Assembly: GCA_947179485.1 (NCBI GenBank)
Contig: OX359247.1
Coordinates: 33,022,801-33,086,800 of the forward strand
DNA length: 64,000 bases
Direction: 5' to 3'
Origin: Allacma fusca
Lineage: Eukaryota > Arthropoda > Collembola > Symphypleona > Sminthuridae
Shown: positions 31,929-44,419 of the stretch, piece by piece
Position numbering within the stretch: the first letter of the stretch is position 1
How the letters are laid out: every line of letters begins with the position of its first letter
Program-made: the position numbers and the translations under genes
Notes under the pieces: model-generated
What the model was told of the DNA's origin: nothing
Seen by the model: only the letters and a program-made list of their open reading frames with translations
Database searches by the model: none

Positions 31929-32712
31929 CAGTCGACTCTCTTTATAACGACATCAATAAATCTCCCAAAAAGTGACGTTATAAGGGAACGACGTTATAGA
32001 GGCACATCATATAAATAATGGTTTAATTCCATATTTTTCGTTTTTAGTTAATTTGGAGTCATGTCTCGTTTCATTTAAGTAGCACATACTATATGTCAAT
32101 GTAGATTGAGAATAAAAATAATTTATATTAATAAATAAATAATAATATTTTTCGAAATTTCTCACGCCACAAACACCTTCAAAAACAAAGGTCAGGATTG
32201 AATAAAGTGTTTTCTGAATCTCAAGGAGACACTTCTCAGAACATTTACAAAAGTTTTCAAACAGTGAAAATTGTAATTCTGTTAAAACTATAATGCGAAA
32301 ATAAATCTAAAAGCTTGGAAATGTGGATTTTCCTGGATGGGTCTTAAACAATGTCGTTAACCACGCTTGCACATATATTTACAATAACATGTTCCTTCCA
32401 GTCTTTTATAACGTCGCGACATAATAAGCCAATGCAATTATAGTGAAACTGAAGAATAAAAATAGCTTTAAAATTACAGCAAAAGTATGTTATTTAGCTA
32501 GGTTTGACGCGTTGTAACTTCAACATGACGTTATAAGGGTACGCTTTTCAACCTAGGGCTACACAAAAAGCGACTTTATAAAGGAACTGACGTTATAACG
32601 AGTGACGCTATAAAGGTAGAAATTATCATATAATTTAGCTTGGGAGGAACCCAGGATGACTTTATAGGGAGAGTGACTCTATAGGGAGAGACGCTATAAG
32701 GAGAGTCGACTG
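31929..32712. mobile_element. pogo/Tigger-like non-autonomous element at a TA site
   Basis: The ends are CAGTCGACTCTCTTTATAAC and, reverse-complemented, CAGTCGACTCTCCTTATAGC, flanked by TA at 31927-31928 and 32713-32714. TA duplication and CAGTCGACTCTC termini are characteristic of pogo/Tigger elements of the Tc1/mariner superfamily. Internal copies of GACGTTATAA-type sequence repeat near both ends. No transposase ORF is present in its 784 bases. Confidence 0.88.
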
Positions 32713-32719
32713 TATACAT

Positions 32720-33860
32720 GCATACATAAATGCTTACAAGTGTACAAAAATATAAATACTGCTATAATAAGTGTGTGTTAGTGTGACATTGAATTGGTAT
32801 AAAATAATATCAAGAAAGCTCACAATATAATAATCATTTGAATAGTTTTGCCTGGAAGTGATTGAAATATTTTGGTTCGATGAAGACAATTTGACAGATA
32901 CAGGCAATTTAACTTATTTAGAAAATCCTCGCTTATCAAAATTTCATACTGTATTTACTTAAGTACAGGTTGCCAAGAAACGATTGCTGCCCATAAGGGC
33001 AAGTAGAATAAAATATTCAAGATCCATAATGATTTATCAAATATTTTTCGAGTTTTTTCAAAATTTGTTTAATCCCGCTAGCTCAAAAACTAAGGATACA
33101 GAGATGAAGGAAGTGAAGCAAAGTCAGAATTGTTTTAGTTTAAAGTTGACGTTTCCAGTTTTAAAAAAGGAAATTTGAATGCTAGTTCACTGAAATTTTA
33201 GGTGCTTTGCAGAGAGCTACTCAACAGGTCCTCACATTGAGACCTATTTCACGGACGGTTTGTCATTCAGAAAAATATTTCAAAACGTCCCACTTGCAAC
33301 AAATTTCATGGGGATTGGAAGATAATAAATAAAAATTATTAATAATAATTTAATAATTTAATAAACAGAATATTCTTGTTTCGGATGAATAATAAATTCC
33401 CGCATTTCAGTTTTTCTTAGTTTCGTTCTTGAGACTAAATTTCTCACAACCTTGCCCACTTTGTTTAAGACCCACAGTAACAACTCTCAATGCAGAGACA
33501 TGTGAGATAGCTCCCTGGAAAGCCCAGAAACGTTTTTACAAATGTGCGGTATGATTTTTATTGCATTTCAACAAATCACCGGGAAATATAAAACCATCTT
33601 GCGCAACTTGAAATCCAACCAAATATGTTAATAAAATTATATGGATTCATATGTACATACATGTAGCAACTACCAGGTGGAAATTCTCATGGAAGGAAGC
33701 GGCGTAACCTGTTTTTACGTTAATGTGCTTTTAAAAAAGTGTTTTTACAGCCTCTTATTTTAAAATTTAATGGTTAGCTATTACATTTTCTAGATTCACA
33801 GCACTGATCTGTTACAAGTATTGCAGCATGCTTCAGCTTTTGGGGAAACTCGAGAAGGAT
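32720..33860. other. Non-coding AT-rich interval
   Basis: No supported gene. One short ORF (32984-33178) has no recognisable motif. Confidence 0.4.
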
Positions 33861-33869
33861 TAGCATAAG

Positions 33870-35290
33870 GTGTTTTACTTAGCGTCAGTATCTCACAAAC
33901 AAACACTACAAATTGCAATACAATTACCAACCAGAAAGCTATTTAAAGCGGCCTTAATAATTGAATCATTTTCATGTTTCTTGGCCTGGTCTGTCAGCGC
34001 CACTCCTTCTTCTGGGGTCTCCTCGACAGCTTTTGCCAAACTTTTCTGGAAATATAGTTTGTTTTCGTCATCTTGTAACTTGTAGTGAACCTGCATCCAC
34101 CAATTCATGATACCAGTACTGATGAGTCTACTCATAATACCATTAAAGCAATCACCATTAATTGCATTGAAATACCACCCCCGGTCATATCGAAGAATTC
34201 ACTTTTAGATAGGTAAAATTTCCTGAAATAATGTTGTGACGTCAAGCTTGAAACGATATGCTGAACATTTCCTTGAAGTACTTCAGCTCGTCGGTCAAAG
34301 AAAATCTGCTTCACAATTGCATCCATTTGTTTATGATACAATGAATGAATTCGGTTTACAAGATCACGATGAGTTGATCTTATGGAGCCATCCACCATGC
34401 CAAATTGAAGCTCAGTAACACATCGTCGGTTTTCATTAAAGCCCATATGCAATTGATAGTCTAATCTAACCAGGTCCTCATATAGCAAACCTCCTTTGTG
34501 AACATGCAGTGAAACTGTGAAGCTTTTAATTTTTCCTGTGTAAATGTTGTTTAGCAATATGAAGAAAATAATCAACATAGAAAAATAAAAATTCGATTTC
34601 AACTTTGACCATCCGAATTGTTCAAAGACAAGCGCCGTCGGAATAAATCACAAAGCAGTGTCAGTTGGCAAACTTAAGGCAATTTTAAATAACAGTATGT
34701 CTACGCATACAGTTGTACAAAGACCAAGTCTTGTTAGCAAATGGCTCGTGAAGAGTGTCAAACGAAGAAGGAATTACTATTGGCTCACTGTACATTATGA
34801 TTGTTTTCTTCCGGAAGTATGGCTGGAAAAAAATTATTTTAACATTTAGTTCATTCCGAATCCTAGAGAGACCAGCATGCGAACTTATGGTACAAAAGTT
34901 GCACAGGCGCCGCATTGTTTTAGTTTTACCGTCTGCACCAATAAAGAAATTCAAGCGCTGTGCTAATACTAAGACAACTTTTACAAATGGAATCAGTTTT
35001 GTATCATTTATAATTATTGGAGAATGTTTTAAGGAAATTATATGATTTCGGTCTATAAATTCCAAGTTTTCTTTTGAAAGCAGAGAAGTCTCTAAGGAGC
35101 TGACCTCTAAATATTTTTGGAAATAGTTCGATCTAAGTGCTCTAATTTTGAGGTGAATATTTTTGTGAGTTGAGCCTTTACCCAATGAACTGACGTCGTA
35201 TTTATGACAGCAGACTTGATATTTTGGACAAGGTAAAGTTAAGATTCGGACTTTAGTTGGAGTCGTTTGGCCACTGCGCTAGTTTGCCCA
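33870..35290 (-). pseudogene. IR-like receptor pseudogene, copy 3 (opposite orientation)
   Basis: On the minus strand, from about 35270, the order is a TTPTKVRIL-type segment, HLKIRALRSNYFQKYLEV, IIMYSEPIVIPSSFDTLHEP and TWSLY, then a frameshift near 34720. A TM1-like region with a TGA near 34648 and IPTALVFEQ follow. Then TM2 (FSMLIIFFILLNNIYTGK), the second lobe (34602-34132), another shift in the segment before TM3, and the TM3 region ending at 33893. Except for the N-terminal 150 residues, almost the whole receptor can be followed. At least two frameshifts and two stops are visible, so it is not functional. It shares the family architecture of the intact gene at 42520. Confidence 0.85.
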
Positions 35291-35480
35291 AACTTTTACG
35301 GGATTGGAGTTACGAGACCACCGCTGTAAAAATGGTGAGCAGAACAACTGTTAACAGGGAGGAAATTTGGGAGGAACTCAGCTTATAAACAGTAAAACAT
35401 GAATGTTGGTGCAATTTTATCACGCAAGGTTTTGTCCTTCATAAACAAAATTTACATCGTTGGTTTTTGTAGGGGATTGC

Positions 35481-36398
35481 CAGAGCTATGCAGTATTTTC
35501 AAATACAGTATTTTCAACTACTTATTTTCAGACCACGAAGTATTTTGTATTCCAAAATTTGCAAGCGCAGCGGGCAAGTATTTTGTACTTAGTATTTTAA
35601 GAGCCAGTAAGTACGAAATAATTTGGTATTTACTTACTCTCAATGACATGTGAAATGTATTTCAAATAAAGTATTTGGCTGAAAATACTTTTCACCTGTA
35701 TGATTTCTGACCTTGGAATTGTATGTAGCTTGTATGATGTGCAATATATGTGAGAATTCCATTTTAGCATTGGAATAATAGGTTGGAATGAATCCGTGTA
35801 CTAGATCAAACACGTTCAGGTTCTCGATATTACATATCGACACTGAAGAGGCAAAATGGTCTACGCAATTATTTTGAAAATACATTTAACTGCTAATAAT
35901 TAAAAATTTCATATTAATCTACATTATGTACTTCATTAATAGTCAAAACGACTTAAATTATACTTATAATGAACTGACCTATTCGGGAATAGTTGAACAA
36001 TTTGTTACTCATGTCTTATATGCAGTCTTTGAAGTGATTAGTTATCCGATTGTTTTACAAGGTTGCTTCTTAAAGCTGTTTGTGTTCCAGAAACCGAAAA
36101 GAGTGATTTTGTGAAAATGTATTTTATTGAAAGTATTGTATTTAAAATACAGTATTTTCTATTTGGGTGTGTTTAATTACCTACGATGTATTGTATTTTC
36201 ATTTGTATTTTAGCAATGTAACCTGAGGTATTTTACTTTGTACTTTGTATTTTCCATAATTTATTTCAGTTATTTTACTTTGTATGTTGTATTTTCCATA
36301 CTTTATTTCAGGTATTTTATTTTGTATTTTGTATTTTGTATTTTCCATATTTTATTTTGTATTTTGTCATAGAAGACCAAGTATTTTGCATAGCTCTG
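35481..36398. mobile_element. Non-autonomous hAT-like element, AATACAGTATTTT family, copy 2
   Basis: Termini CAGAGCTATGCAGTATTTT and the matching inverted CAGAGCTATGCAAAATACTT are flanked by GGGATTGC (35473-35480) and GGGGTTGC (36399-36406), an 8-bp duplication with one change. Internal arrays and an internal ATATCGACACTGAAGAGGC motif are shared with the copy at 27118-28090. Confidence 0.88.
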
Positions 36399-37001
36399 GG
36401 GGTTGCCTACACGTCATTATAAAACTCAAATCAAAAATTGCGACTACAGAGCCGGAGTCTTGAAGCAACCGTTTAAAATGTTACCGAAAGAATTTGAAGA
36501 CCTTTAGGAGTACTAAAATCAATTTTTTTCTTTTTCATGCTCTTACAACCGTAGATACTTTGGATATTTTACGTGTAACATTTTTTGTGTTAATCGATAT
36601 TAAGATATCAATTGAACTTTATGAAAATCCAGTTTGACGCTGTAAGTATGAATGTGCAAAGAATGTGTAACACTGCCTATTGTGAGTAGGCATCTCTATG
36701 TACATAATTATATCGGAATCTTTTGTGAATGATTTACTATGCCAATTTTATATACAATAATTCCATTGGTAAGAAGGCCCACAAAACATACAAGATCAGT
36801 AGCTCATCTTCTGACAGAACTTTGTTTATTGCTCCTGATAACACCCTCAACTTTACTCTGCCTTTACGGGTTACGCCCAAATTTCTCAACAAAGGAAACT
36901 GTAAATAGCTCCCTGAAAGGCCAATACGTTTTTCTACAACCCAGTGTCAACACATGTTTGAAAACAATTTTGAAAGAGTAAACAATTTACCCACTTCTAA
37001 G

Positions 37002-38257
37002 CAGTGCTGCGATCGGGTCAAGTAATTTAAAAACTTGACCATGAACTTGACTTGACCATGAAACTTCAAGTAATTTTCAAGACACAACTTGAACTTGATA
37101 ACTCGCGTTCCTGTAATTACTTGACTTGTCAAGTTCAAGTAATCAAGTAAATTTTCTAAGACCCGAACTTGATCAAGTAGTTACAGTTCCAAACTTGACT
37201 TGAGCTTGACTTGACCATGACTTGAACGTGACTTGAACTTGATAATTCAAGTTAAGTATCACAAGAAATAAAATATGTCCACAAAATGTTTAGCATACAA
37301 CTGCAAATTATTTCCGTCGGACTGAAAGCCAAAACGTATTCAGAAAACAATTTTAATACTATTTTTTATTTAAAACCATTCGAGGACATCCTTTGGCGTA
37401 TACTGAATACAGTAAAAGTTAGGTATAAAGGATAGTACAATTTGTAAATGAATTTCCCTTACAAGAAACGTCTAACTGTGTAAATGAAAAAGAAGGTCAT
37501 ACAAATTCATCCCGCATATCGATACATTCCTTATAAGCTGATCTAGTATAATGGACCTTCACTGTATATCTGACGAGTATTATATGGTGTCAAGTTTTAT
37601 TTAATGTTCATATATGTATGTATACATATCTATACCTATTTGAGCATTCCTAGTATTCTTAACTTAATATTTAATAAAGTAAACTAGTATTTACTTGTTT
37701 ATTAAATTATTTTTAAAATGGGCAATCCAAGCTCATTTTATATTGAAAATTATTTACCTAAGTTGAAACTAATAATTCTAAGTAATAATACTCATCAAGA
37801 TAATTCTTTCATTTCATGGAGAGGTTACTGCAACAACTAACAAAGTTAAGCAAAACCTCTATAAAACGGACTCTGGTTTTGAATTTTGTTCTTTGATTTA
37901 TAACATACGAAAACAAAATACCCTGAACATGACAAGAAATTAGATTGTGATTTTGAAATTGCTTCCGTCCTTTATGGCATGCGCAATCTAAAATTACTTG
38001 AACTTGACCATGAAATCCCAAGTTCATGTTCAAGTTTTTTCTTTCCATTACTTGAACCTGAACTTGACTTGGGGTTCAAGTAAATTTGTCTTACTTGCAC
38101 TTGAACCTGACTTGTCTTAGAATGTCATGGTCAAGCCGGGTACGTACTTGAACTTGACCCGAATGATTCAAGTAAAAAACTTGGCCTACTTGAACTTGAC
38201 CCGAACTTGAACTTGACTTGAAAACTCAAGTATTACTTGAACTTGTCCGCAGCACTG
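37002..38257. mobile_element. Non-autonomous hAT-like element, CTTGAACTTGA family
   Basis: An exact 8-bp duplication CTTCTAAG lies at 36994-37001 and 38258-38265. The ends are CAGTGCTGCGATCGGGTCAA and, reverse-complemented, CAGTGCTGCGGACAAGTTCA. Dense TTGAACTTGACTTGA arrays fill both subterminal regions (about 250 bases each) around an AT-rich core. A fragment of the same family lies at 58600-58740. Confidence 0.92.
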
Positions 38258-38265
38258 CTTCTAAG

Positions 38266-39150
38266 GACGGGGGAGCATTACCGTACCATAACCTTGCTTC
38301 TAGTAATCATTAAAACTGCAATAATTTTTCCATTTACGTAATCCAGCTGCTAAAATATTTGAAAAGTAATTCGCTACCCGACGTCAAAAGTTCTAGTAAA
38401 GTAACCTATACTCATCGCCCCAGATATTTAAAATGTAACCATGTGTCGTATATAAAACTTTTTGGGATTGTAATCTAAAGTTTGTGATCCGCAAGCTATT
38501 TTCAAACGAGAGCATTCTGTAATCCGTAATCCAACATTTACTCATGTGTTCAAACCTGGTCGAAATATCCCATTTCCGTCTTTTATTGCAATTGCTTTGT
38601 GGCAAATTTTGAATATTTTTTAGTAAAGTTCCAACAAAATTCCAAAAAAATGCCAAAGTAAAGTTGTTTGATTAAAGGAGACCACGAATACAAAAATTAA
38701 AATTGTCGTGTTATTGATAATGAACGTTTTCTCTCTTTTCAACATAATGAAATGAAGGGTTTAAATTCTCGATGTTGTGACTTTTAGCAAAAATGATTAA
38801 TTGAGAACAAGATTGTAAAACAAGAAACGTAATTATTGGTCATTACACTCAATGTACTGTCACAGAGTTAAATTTTGTGAAACGGAGTACTGTGGTTTTT
38901 AGCAAAATATCTTGAAGCAAATTACAGCAATTAAAATTGTAAAACGACAAGCAGCATCATACTGGGAATTTGTAGATTCATAACACCAATTGTTGAAATT
39001 TAACGTCACCCTTAAGTGCTCAGGCTCATTCACGAAGTTGTTACTGTGATTATTTCGTATAACAGATACACTACTTTTCACCTGGTCATGGATAACACAT
39101 ACTCGGTAATCTACTGTTTAATAATTTATTGGAGACAAATATTGTCCTTA
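38266..39150. other. Non-coding interval
   Basis: No supported gene or element boundary. Confidence 0.35.
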
Positions 39151-39159
39151 TTGATATTG

Positions 39160-39650
39160 TAAGGTATGAATACATAGTTGTAAGAAGTGTAGTGTTAAGA
39201 AGTGTTTTACTTATGTAATAAAATTGTTATTAGTGTTAAAGATCAGCTCTAGCTGCGTCTAGAGTGAGAGGAGAGAATCCCTGACGAGGGACTTCTCACG
39301 ATCCACTTATGGAAGCGTCAATCATGTATGCTTATGCCAATCTTATGTAATGATGTACTTATGTATGAATCACACACGGCTGTGTCCAAGTGTGTGCAAA
39401 ACTTACTTTTGAGTTCTCAGTCTTAAACTGAGAGTTATTCCTTTTCCTCCTGTTTTAGAATCCTCCAAGATTTATCATTGTAATCATTTTTAGTTTCTGA
39501 GTTTTTATTGATAAAGATGATCTTTTCCGTTTTCATTTCTGAGTGAATAAATAACTAGCCTTCGGGTTATTTTATTCCTAATTGTGTGACTGGTGAATCT
39601 AAGTTCATTTATTGAGTTCATCTCAATAATTTAATAATCAGCACGATCAA
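39160..39650. repeat. Possible solo-LTR-like segment
   Basis: The segment differs in composition from its surroundings. It contains AATAAA near 39545, followed by CTAGCCTTCGGGTTATTTTATTCC, resembling the R-U5 part of a retroviral-type LTR. I could not find terminal TG..CA with a target duplication, so this is weak. Confidence 0.25.
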
Positions 39651-40049
39651 ATAGTTAATTAAGGTAGGAATGTTGCTCAGGTAGAGTAACTCCAACCCTG
39701 AATCTAATAATATTTTGAAACGACTCGAAATAGTAATTATTAAAGAGTGTTATACATGCAACAAAATGTGTGTACTTTGAATAGGTCTGACAACGAGTGA
39801 GCTCAAAATCCCCAAACAATGCATATAACTTTATGTGCATTATTTTATCCAGGCACGTGTCAATATTGCCTAACCTTGCTGCATATTTAAATATCACGTG
39901 GATAAATATCTGTAAGAAAAATACTGTAGAGAATTTTCTTAAAGAAATGAAGGTAAATCCTGGCAGTTATCAATAGGATCACTTTTGAAGGGTTGCAAAC
40001 AAACAAGAAACTACTACTGATCCGATGTACTTTATTATAATTGTTTTCA

Positions 40050-40700
40050 CGAGAGTGTGCCGCGTAGAAAGCATTTTAGGGCAGCACATGGTCTTTTTGT
40101 ACAAAAATTGCACATGTGTCTTGTTTTGCCAAATCTATCGTTAATTACAAGAGTGAAAAATCCGTGCACTGCACTGATTTGGGCAAACTTTGTTTGCATG
40201 TGCAGGAAAGTGAAACTTGTATTAAAAGATGTATAGTAAGGTAGGGAAATAGATTTGGATATTTTCGTTAAAGGTAGCATGTTCGCACGTCAATCCATTG
40301 GAAAGATGTAACAAATGCAAGACTTTTTATCCAGAAAATAATTTTCTGAGGTCAAACGGTTGTTACCATGTCGCCGAAGTTATCAGAAGGCACAACTAGA
40401 TTTTATGGCCGATATTTTGGTAAAGTTCACTTGTCCGTATGTCAATTCGTTGTAAAGATATGGCTACCATAAGATTTTGTAGAGTGACGGACGGACGGAC
40501 GGACGGAATACACAGAAGAGAATATACGCATAAGAAAGTTTCACTTTCTAAAAAGCGTTCGTTAATTTACAAATGAAGCCACTGTTGTGTTACATGGCGG
40601 GAAATCCAAGTTTCCTTCTGACAAGGATTAGTGTTGTCAGGTATATTTTTGGAAATAGTTTCATCTCAGTGTTCTGTGTAATTTATAGGTGAACTAGCAC
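40050..40700 (-). pseudogene. IR-like receptor fragment, copy 4
   Basis: On the minus strand, about 40695-40640 matches the HLKI-RTFRTNCYQ region in broken form. At about 40230-40060 the reading FAQISAVHGFFTLVINDRFG followed by RHMCNFCTKRPCAAL corresponds to LGQRLNF..RLCNFCWATPFAGL of the intact receptor. The two parts are in the correct order for one minus-strand gene, separated by about 350 bases of unrelated sequence that includes a (GGAC)n run at 40490-40507. Confidence 0.6.
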
Positions 40701-42519
40701 TGCACAGCCAGCAATTGCTGGCTCAGCAAGGCAAATGTAATTTGGGATTGCAGTAAATAGTGACATGCAATAGCTAGCTCCGCAGCGCTATGGTCGTCGA
40801 TGCGTCTTAAGCGCGCGAATATTTGATTCTTACTACCACTTTCACTATCACTATCCACTCCTTCAAATTAGAAGAGAGGATACATTCCCGAGTCCAGGTC
40901 GGCCATTTCTTTTACCTGGTGTTGCCGGTGTTACTTGAGGAACATATGAATTTGACGCGCTATTGTCATTCGAGCTCATTGTTGGCAGTTACAATTGTAT
41001 CTCTTTTGATAGGGAAATATTTAGGTAGATGGATCCACTGGATCCACTTACTGCTTGAAAACATCAAGTAATTAATTAAATAAATTACTTCATACAACGA
41101 TCTCGGAGGTATTGCAAACTTCAGGTATTCCTCTATAATTTTATTTTCTGTCCAAAGGAGGGCGAATAAAAATATACCTGCTCGTAAACGATTCCATTAT
41201 TTGTAATTATTTTAAATTCGCATTACATATTCGATTTGAATTTTAAATTTAAGTTTTTAAATGATTTTTTATCTTTTATGTTTAGGAAAATTTCATTGAA
41301 TGAAAATTCATTTGAAACTGAAATTCATCTGGTGACAAGTATATCGTCAGTGAAGAGGTAAAATGGTATAGATGCATTCTCGATAAGAAACTAAAAGTCG
41401 ACATACTGTATTGTTGACATAGCAAGTTGCAGGATAATTCCTTCATATAAGGAGTTAATGGTATTAGCATGTGGACATCCTCAATTTAAAAAAGTTTTGT
41501 GACAAGTTAGTTTCTTAGAATGCTTTACTTCAGCGTAACTTTGTTTTTAAAAAACTGTAGCAGTTGATTTTAATTGTCAATTGTAGCATTTTGTTGTACA
41601 AGGGATTGTAGTTATTTGTTATTATAAGCGAACCCTTAAAGCGACAGTATATTGCAACAACAATAATAGCTACTTCATTACTCACTACCAAAAAGCTACC
41701 TCTTAGGTAATGATAATAGACCAAGATAATTCAAATTTATTTCTTGGGTCCAATTGTGAATCCATTTGCACTTTAAAATAGTACTCTGTCGACCCTTAAG
41801 TTAAACATATTATATGTAACTTGCATTGGATTTGTTGATATGTTGGTACGCTCGTTTTTCGAGTAGTTAAACTATTTAAATATACTTACTGCATTTAACA
41901 TTCATCGAGGATGTGGGAAAACAGCTTACATTATAGAACAATATCACATGATTTCGACAATAAAGTAATACTGATGCATTCTAAAAACATTAGCACTAGG
42001 ATCAAGTAGCATGCCTGCACCTCGGTTTATCCGCTCAGGCCAAGCATTTAGAAACACTTTATTCAGCTGGATACACACTTAACATGGAAAAATGTTATTT
42101 CATTGTCCTCAATTGAATTTAAACATAGGGACAATACAGATAAAACCATTTCTGTCATTTTGAAAGTACCATATCAAGCACCGTTACTTTCCTGTCGTAG
42201 ACAAGTTAATCAAAAAATGCATTCGTACACAAGTACATATATTAGATGGTTATTTATAATACCTTGCTATTTCTTGGTAAGCAGTAGTAACTTGTTAGTA
42301 GTGTTTCTCCTTAGTAACAGTAATGAGCAACGCTAAGCGACTGTTATTTGAAATTTGACATAGTAGAAAAGATAAAGAGGTGAACACCGGTGGTTGCCAA
42401 TAAGACATTGCATTTGGAATTTGTAGTATTAATTTGCGGAACCAGCTGCATAAGGTCACTGAGAGCAGTTATTCCAGTAATTCAACCAGTCCAAATCCAT
42501 ATCCATATAATAGCAGATC

Positions 42520-44415
42520 ATGAGTATCTTAACATACTTTTTAACAATCTTACCCTTATACTCTATTAGTTTCATACAAGCATCAGTGTGGAGGATAAAA
42601 CACAGTCCAACTATGAATATTTACCACCAATTTCTCAAAACATTTAATGATTGTGAGATCAACGTGGTAATGGCATGCGAACTAAAACCATGTAAAGGCG
42701 TACAATTGTCAGTTTCTGGCGCATTACATCTGGAATCGCCTCGAAGGCTCCTGAATACAAGTAGTGACTTTTACAACCCTGGCCATGTTGCAGGAATACC
42801 TAAATTCCTACCATGTCATTTGCATATTAGTATATATGAACCGTCATCTAACGGATTCAAATTAGGTCGGATAGAAAGGTATTTTCAACAGAACGCGGGA
42901 ATCAATCAAGATTTCGTGCTTCAACTCACTTTAGCAATTATTGTCGTCTATCACGAATTTATCCGCCCTTGGAACTATTTCATTGCTAGAATTTTACCTG
43001 GAGAAACGACCCCAACTGAAATCATGTTGTTGACGGGACCTTGTCCTGAAGCAGAAGTCTGTTTGCATAAGTTTGTTGTTAATTCAACAAGTACTGGAAT
43101 AACTCCCGAATATATTCACCTCAAAATTAGAACATTCCGAACAAACTGCTACCAAAGGTATTTGCTGCTAATACCAACAGATATTGAGCTGCTTTCAGAA
43201 GCTGGCTTGGATTATATACAAAAACATCACATAGTTTCATGGAAAACTTCGCCATTTCGAGGGACATTGCTAATTCCTGTTATGAAAGTCGCCTTAATAT
43301 TAGGGCAACGCTTAAATTTCTCTCTTGGTGTAGGCGGACGATTTGTGGGAACACCACGTTTGTGCAATTTTTGTTGGGCCACTCCATTTGCTGGACTGAC
43401 ATTGGCTAAGAATGCAGGCGAAATTAAAATGTATTTTTTTCAACCGTACTACAACACAAAAACAATCATAATGTACAGTGAGCCTATAGTAATTCCTTCC
43501 TCTTTTCAAACCCTGAAAGAACCATTCGGAAACTTGACTTGGGCTATGTATATTATAACGCTATGCGTAGCAGTACTATTTTTTAAAGTTTCTTTAAAAC
43601 TGCAGACGAACATTGCATTATTCGGCATTCCGACGGCACTCCTTTTTGGGCAAACGGGAGGATTAAAATCGAAATCAAGTTTTTGTTTTTCAATTCTGAT
43701 TATTTTCTTCATATTACTAAGTGCTATTTACACAGGAAAGTTGAACAGTTTTACCGTTTCACCTCGTGTCCACAAGGGGGGCTTATCGTTCCAGGACCTG
43801 GTAGATTCGGGCTATCAATTTCGTATGGGTTCTTTTGAAAGACAACAAAATTTAAATGAGCTTCAATTTAGCATGGTTAATGGTTCGAGGAGGGAGTCAC
43901 ATCGCAAGCTGTTAGATAGTGTTACTTCAATTCATAGGAATGAAATGGAACCAATTTTGTATCAAATCTTCTTCGAGCAACAAGCCGCCATACTTCATGG
44001 AAATATCCAAAATGTTGTTTCCAGGCTCACGTCACATCATTATTTTAAAAAATTCTACCAATCAACAAGTGAGTACTTTCACAACACCTCGGGATGGCTT
44101 TTCTTTGTAATTAATGGCGATTGCTTTAAAGAATTGATGATGAGGATTATTATTTCTGGTATCATGAGTCGGTGGTTTCAAGTTTATGAAAAGATTATTG
44201 AGGACCAGAAAGAATTGTATTTCAAACGAGCGCTTGCCGAATTAATTTTGCAACCAAAAGCAGTAATAGCGTTAGCAAAAAAGGTCAAACGAAATGATAA
44301 TGACTCATTAATTGAAGCCGCTTCAATTTGCTTCCTCTTGGGAAGCGGTTTTTCTCTTGCAGTGTTTGTTTTAGAGATCCTGACGCTTTGCAAAGTACGC
44401 CTATGTATGTCTTGA
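42520..44415 (+). CDS. Divergent ionotropic-receptor (IR)-like chemoreceptor, single exon, 631 aa
   Basis: One intact ORF from ATG 42520. It has the layout of an IR: an N-terminal hydrophobic leader (about 1-21); a Cys-containing extracellular region; a first ligand-binding lobe (about 195-335) ending in IIMYSEPIVIPSSFQTLKEP; TM1 (about 340-358); a re-entrant pore-like loop IPTALLFGQTGG (370-381); TM2 (388-405) running into IYTGKLNSFT, comparable to the SYTANLAAFLT region of glutamate receptors; a second lobe (about 415-590); and TM3 (603-624) in FLLGSGFSLAVFVLEIL. IRs are ligand-gated cation channels for smell, taste, humidity and temperature. Sequence identity to named IRs is not obvious to me, so the call rests on architecture and the TM2/TM3 motifs. 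AATAAA follows at 44611-44616. Six damaged relatives lie in the window. Confidence 0.8.
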   Translation: MSILTYFLTILPLYSISFIQASVWRIKHSPTMNIYHQFLKTFNDCEINVVMACELKPCKGVQLSVSGALHLESPRRLLNTSSDFYNPGHVAGIPKFLPCHLHISIYEPSSNGFKLGRIERYFQQNAGINQDFVLQLTLAIIVVYHEFIRPWNYFIARILPGETTPTEIMLLTGPCPEAEVCLHKFVVNSTSTGITPEYIHLKIRTFRTNCYQRYLLLIPTDIELLSEAGLDYIQKHHIVSWKTSPFRGTLLIPVMKVALILGQRLNFSLGVGGRFVGTPRLCNFCWATPFAGLTLAKNAGEIKMYFFQPYYNTKTIIMYSEPIVIPSSFQTLKEPFGNLTWAMYIITLCVAVLFFKVSLKLQTNIALFGIPTALLFGQTGGLKSKSSFCFSILIIFFILLSAIYTGKLNSFTVSPRVHKGGLSFQDLVDSGYQFRMGSFERQQNLNELQFSMVNGSRRESHRKLLDSVTSIHRNEMEPILYQIFFEQQAAILHGNIQNVVSRLTSHHYFKKFYQSTSEYFHNTSGWLFFVINGDCFKELMMRIIISGIMSRWFQVYEKIIEDQKELYFKRALAELILQPKAVIALAKKVKRNDNDSLIEAASICFLLGSGFSLAVFVLEILTLCKVRLCMS

Positions 44416-44419
44416 CCGA

